Part shown: positions 63,794 to 64,000 of the stretch, piece after piece | Position numbering within the stretch: the stretch's first letter is position 1 | Layout: every line of letters starts with the position of its first letter | Source of the DNA: Psychrobacter arenosus | Lineage (GTDB): Bacteria; Pseudomonadota; Gammaproteobacteria; Pseudomonadales; Moraxellaceae | Assembly: GCF_904848165.1 (NCBI RefSeq) | Contig: NZ_LR884459.1 | Location: 2,976,001 to 3,040,000 of the forward strand | DNA length: 64,000 bases | Reading direction: 5' to 3' | The notes under the pieces: model-generated | Told to the model about the DNA's origin: nothing | The model's database searches: none | The model's input: the letters and a program-made list of their open reading frames with translations, nothing else | Made by a program: the position numbers and the translations under genes

Positions 63794-64000
63794 ATGCTAG
63801 ATTTAATTATTAAAAATGCCCGACTGACAGATTATGATGACTTAGTCGATATTAACGTCAAAGACGGTCATATTCACAGTATCGACAGCAGTGAAAATGA
63901 GCCGAAAGTAGCGCAAGAGGATATCGAAAATCTAGCAAAACAAACTTTTGATGCACAGGGTCATTTTGTTTGTTCAGGATTTTACGAGAGTCATATTCAC
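63794..64000 (+). CDS. Amidohydrolase family protein (cytosine-deaminase-like), N-terminal part
   Basis: The first 69 codons reach the window edge. The protein begins MLDLIIKNARLTDYDDLVDI and passes through DGHIHSIDSS to FVCSGFYESHIH. The small N-terminal beta-sandwich and the HxH metal motif at the end (HIH) are typical of amidohydrolases; the FxESHIH form fits cytosine deaminase-like members. The EamA transporter upstream could be linked, but a 290-bp gap separates them. Substrate cannot be assigned from this fragment. Confidence 0.75.
   Translation, partial: MLDLIIKNARLTDYDDLVDINVKDGHIHSIDSSENEPKVAQEDIENLAKQTFDAQGHFVCSGFYESHIH

Overview
The window looks like a chromosomal stretch of a Moraxellaceae gammaproteobacterium, most likely Psychrobacter. 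This is an inference from moderate-to-low GC, the style of the IS3/IS5/IS630 remnants, and the mix of genes (FrmA, SotB, OmpW, two MMSDH paralogues, a YadA-type adhesin). No rRNA operon, complete tRNA or CRISPR array was seen.

Layout. (1) 1-2.5 kb: start of a thiolase gene and an acyl-CoA dehydrogenase, with a divergent TetR regulator. (2) 2.5-14.6 kb: a decayed mobile region. It holds fragments of IS5, IS630 and IS3 elements and an orphan 186-aa ORF. Its core is a tightly overlapping three-gene operon, read right to left: a 167-aa protein, an 822-aa recombinase-like protein and a 1176-aa tyrosine recombinase. The set resembles the 'gamma-mobile-trio' modules GmtX/GmtY/GmtZ. To its right lie a near-complete IS3 element, the 3' half of a tRNA-Val(GAC) gene that looks like an integration scar, and a toxin-tail/immunity-like remnant. 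(3) 14.6-19 kb: an arginine-to-proline catabolic cluster (YjiH-type permease, arginase, ornithine cyclodeaminase) with a divergent Lrp/AsnC regulator. (4) 19-25 kb: two orphan ORFs, an M48 lipoprotein peptidase, and a CadR/CadA-type heavy-metal module with a textbook MerR promoter.

(5) 25-33.6 kb: a short-chain semialdehyde/hydroxy-acid catabolic region. It contains an IclR regulator, mmsB, mmsA, a GntP permease, and divergently an iron alcohol dehydrogenase plus a second MMSDH. The two halves share a dyad operator-like sequence. (6) 34-42.5 kb: a four-repeat lipoprotein with three EF-hand-like loops, an M14 carboxypeptidase, a lysine-rich repeat protein, a bestrophin, FrmA, a small secreted protein and a YihG-like acyltransferase. 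(7) 42.8-50 kb: a siderophore block of one peptide/siderophore-type ABC exporter and two TonB-dependent receptors, with two Fur-box-like sites.

(8) 50.4-54.6 kb: a 1392-aa trimeric autotransporter adhesin with long DNA repeats. (9) 54.9-64 kb: a SotB efflux pump, a long OmpW-family porin, a probable quinone/electrophile detoxification operon (nitroreductase, glutathionyl-hydroquinone reductase, pirin) with a divergent LysR, a YetF/DUF421 protein with a zinc-ribbon tail, an EamA transporter, and the first 69 codons of an amidohydrolase.

The most unusual material is the recombinase trio with its tRNA-Val half-site, the toxin-tail/immunity remnant beside it, the EF-hand repeat lipoprotein with a stray 3'-end copy behind cadA, and the shared operator pair in the MMSDH region.
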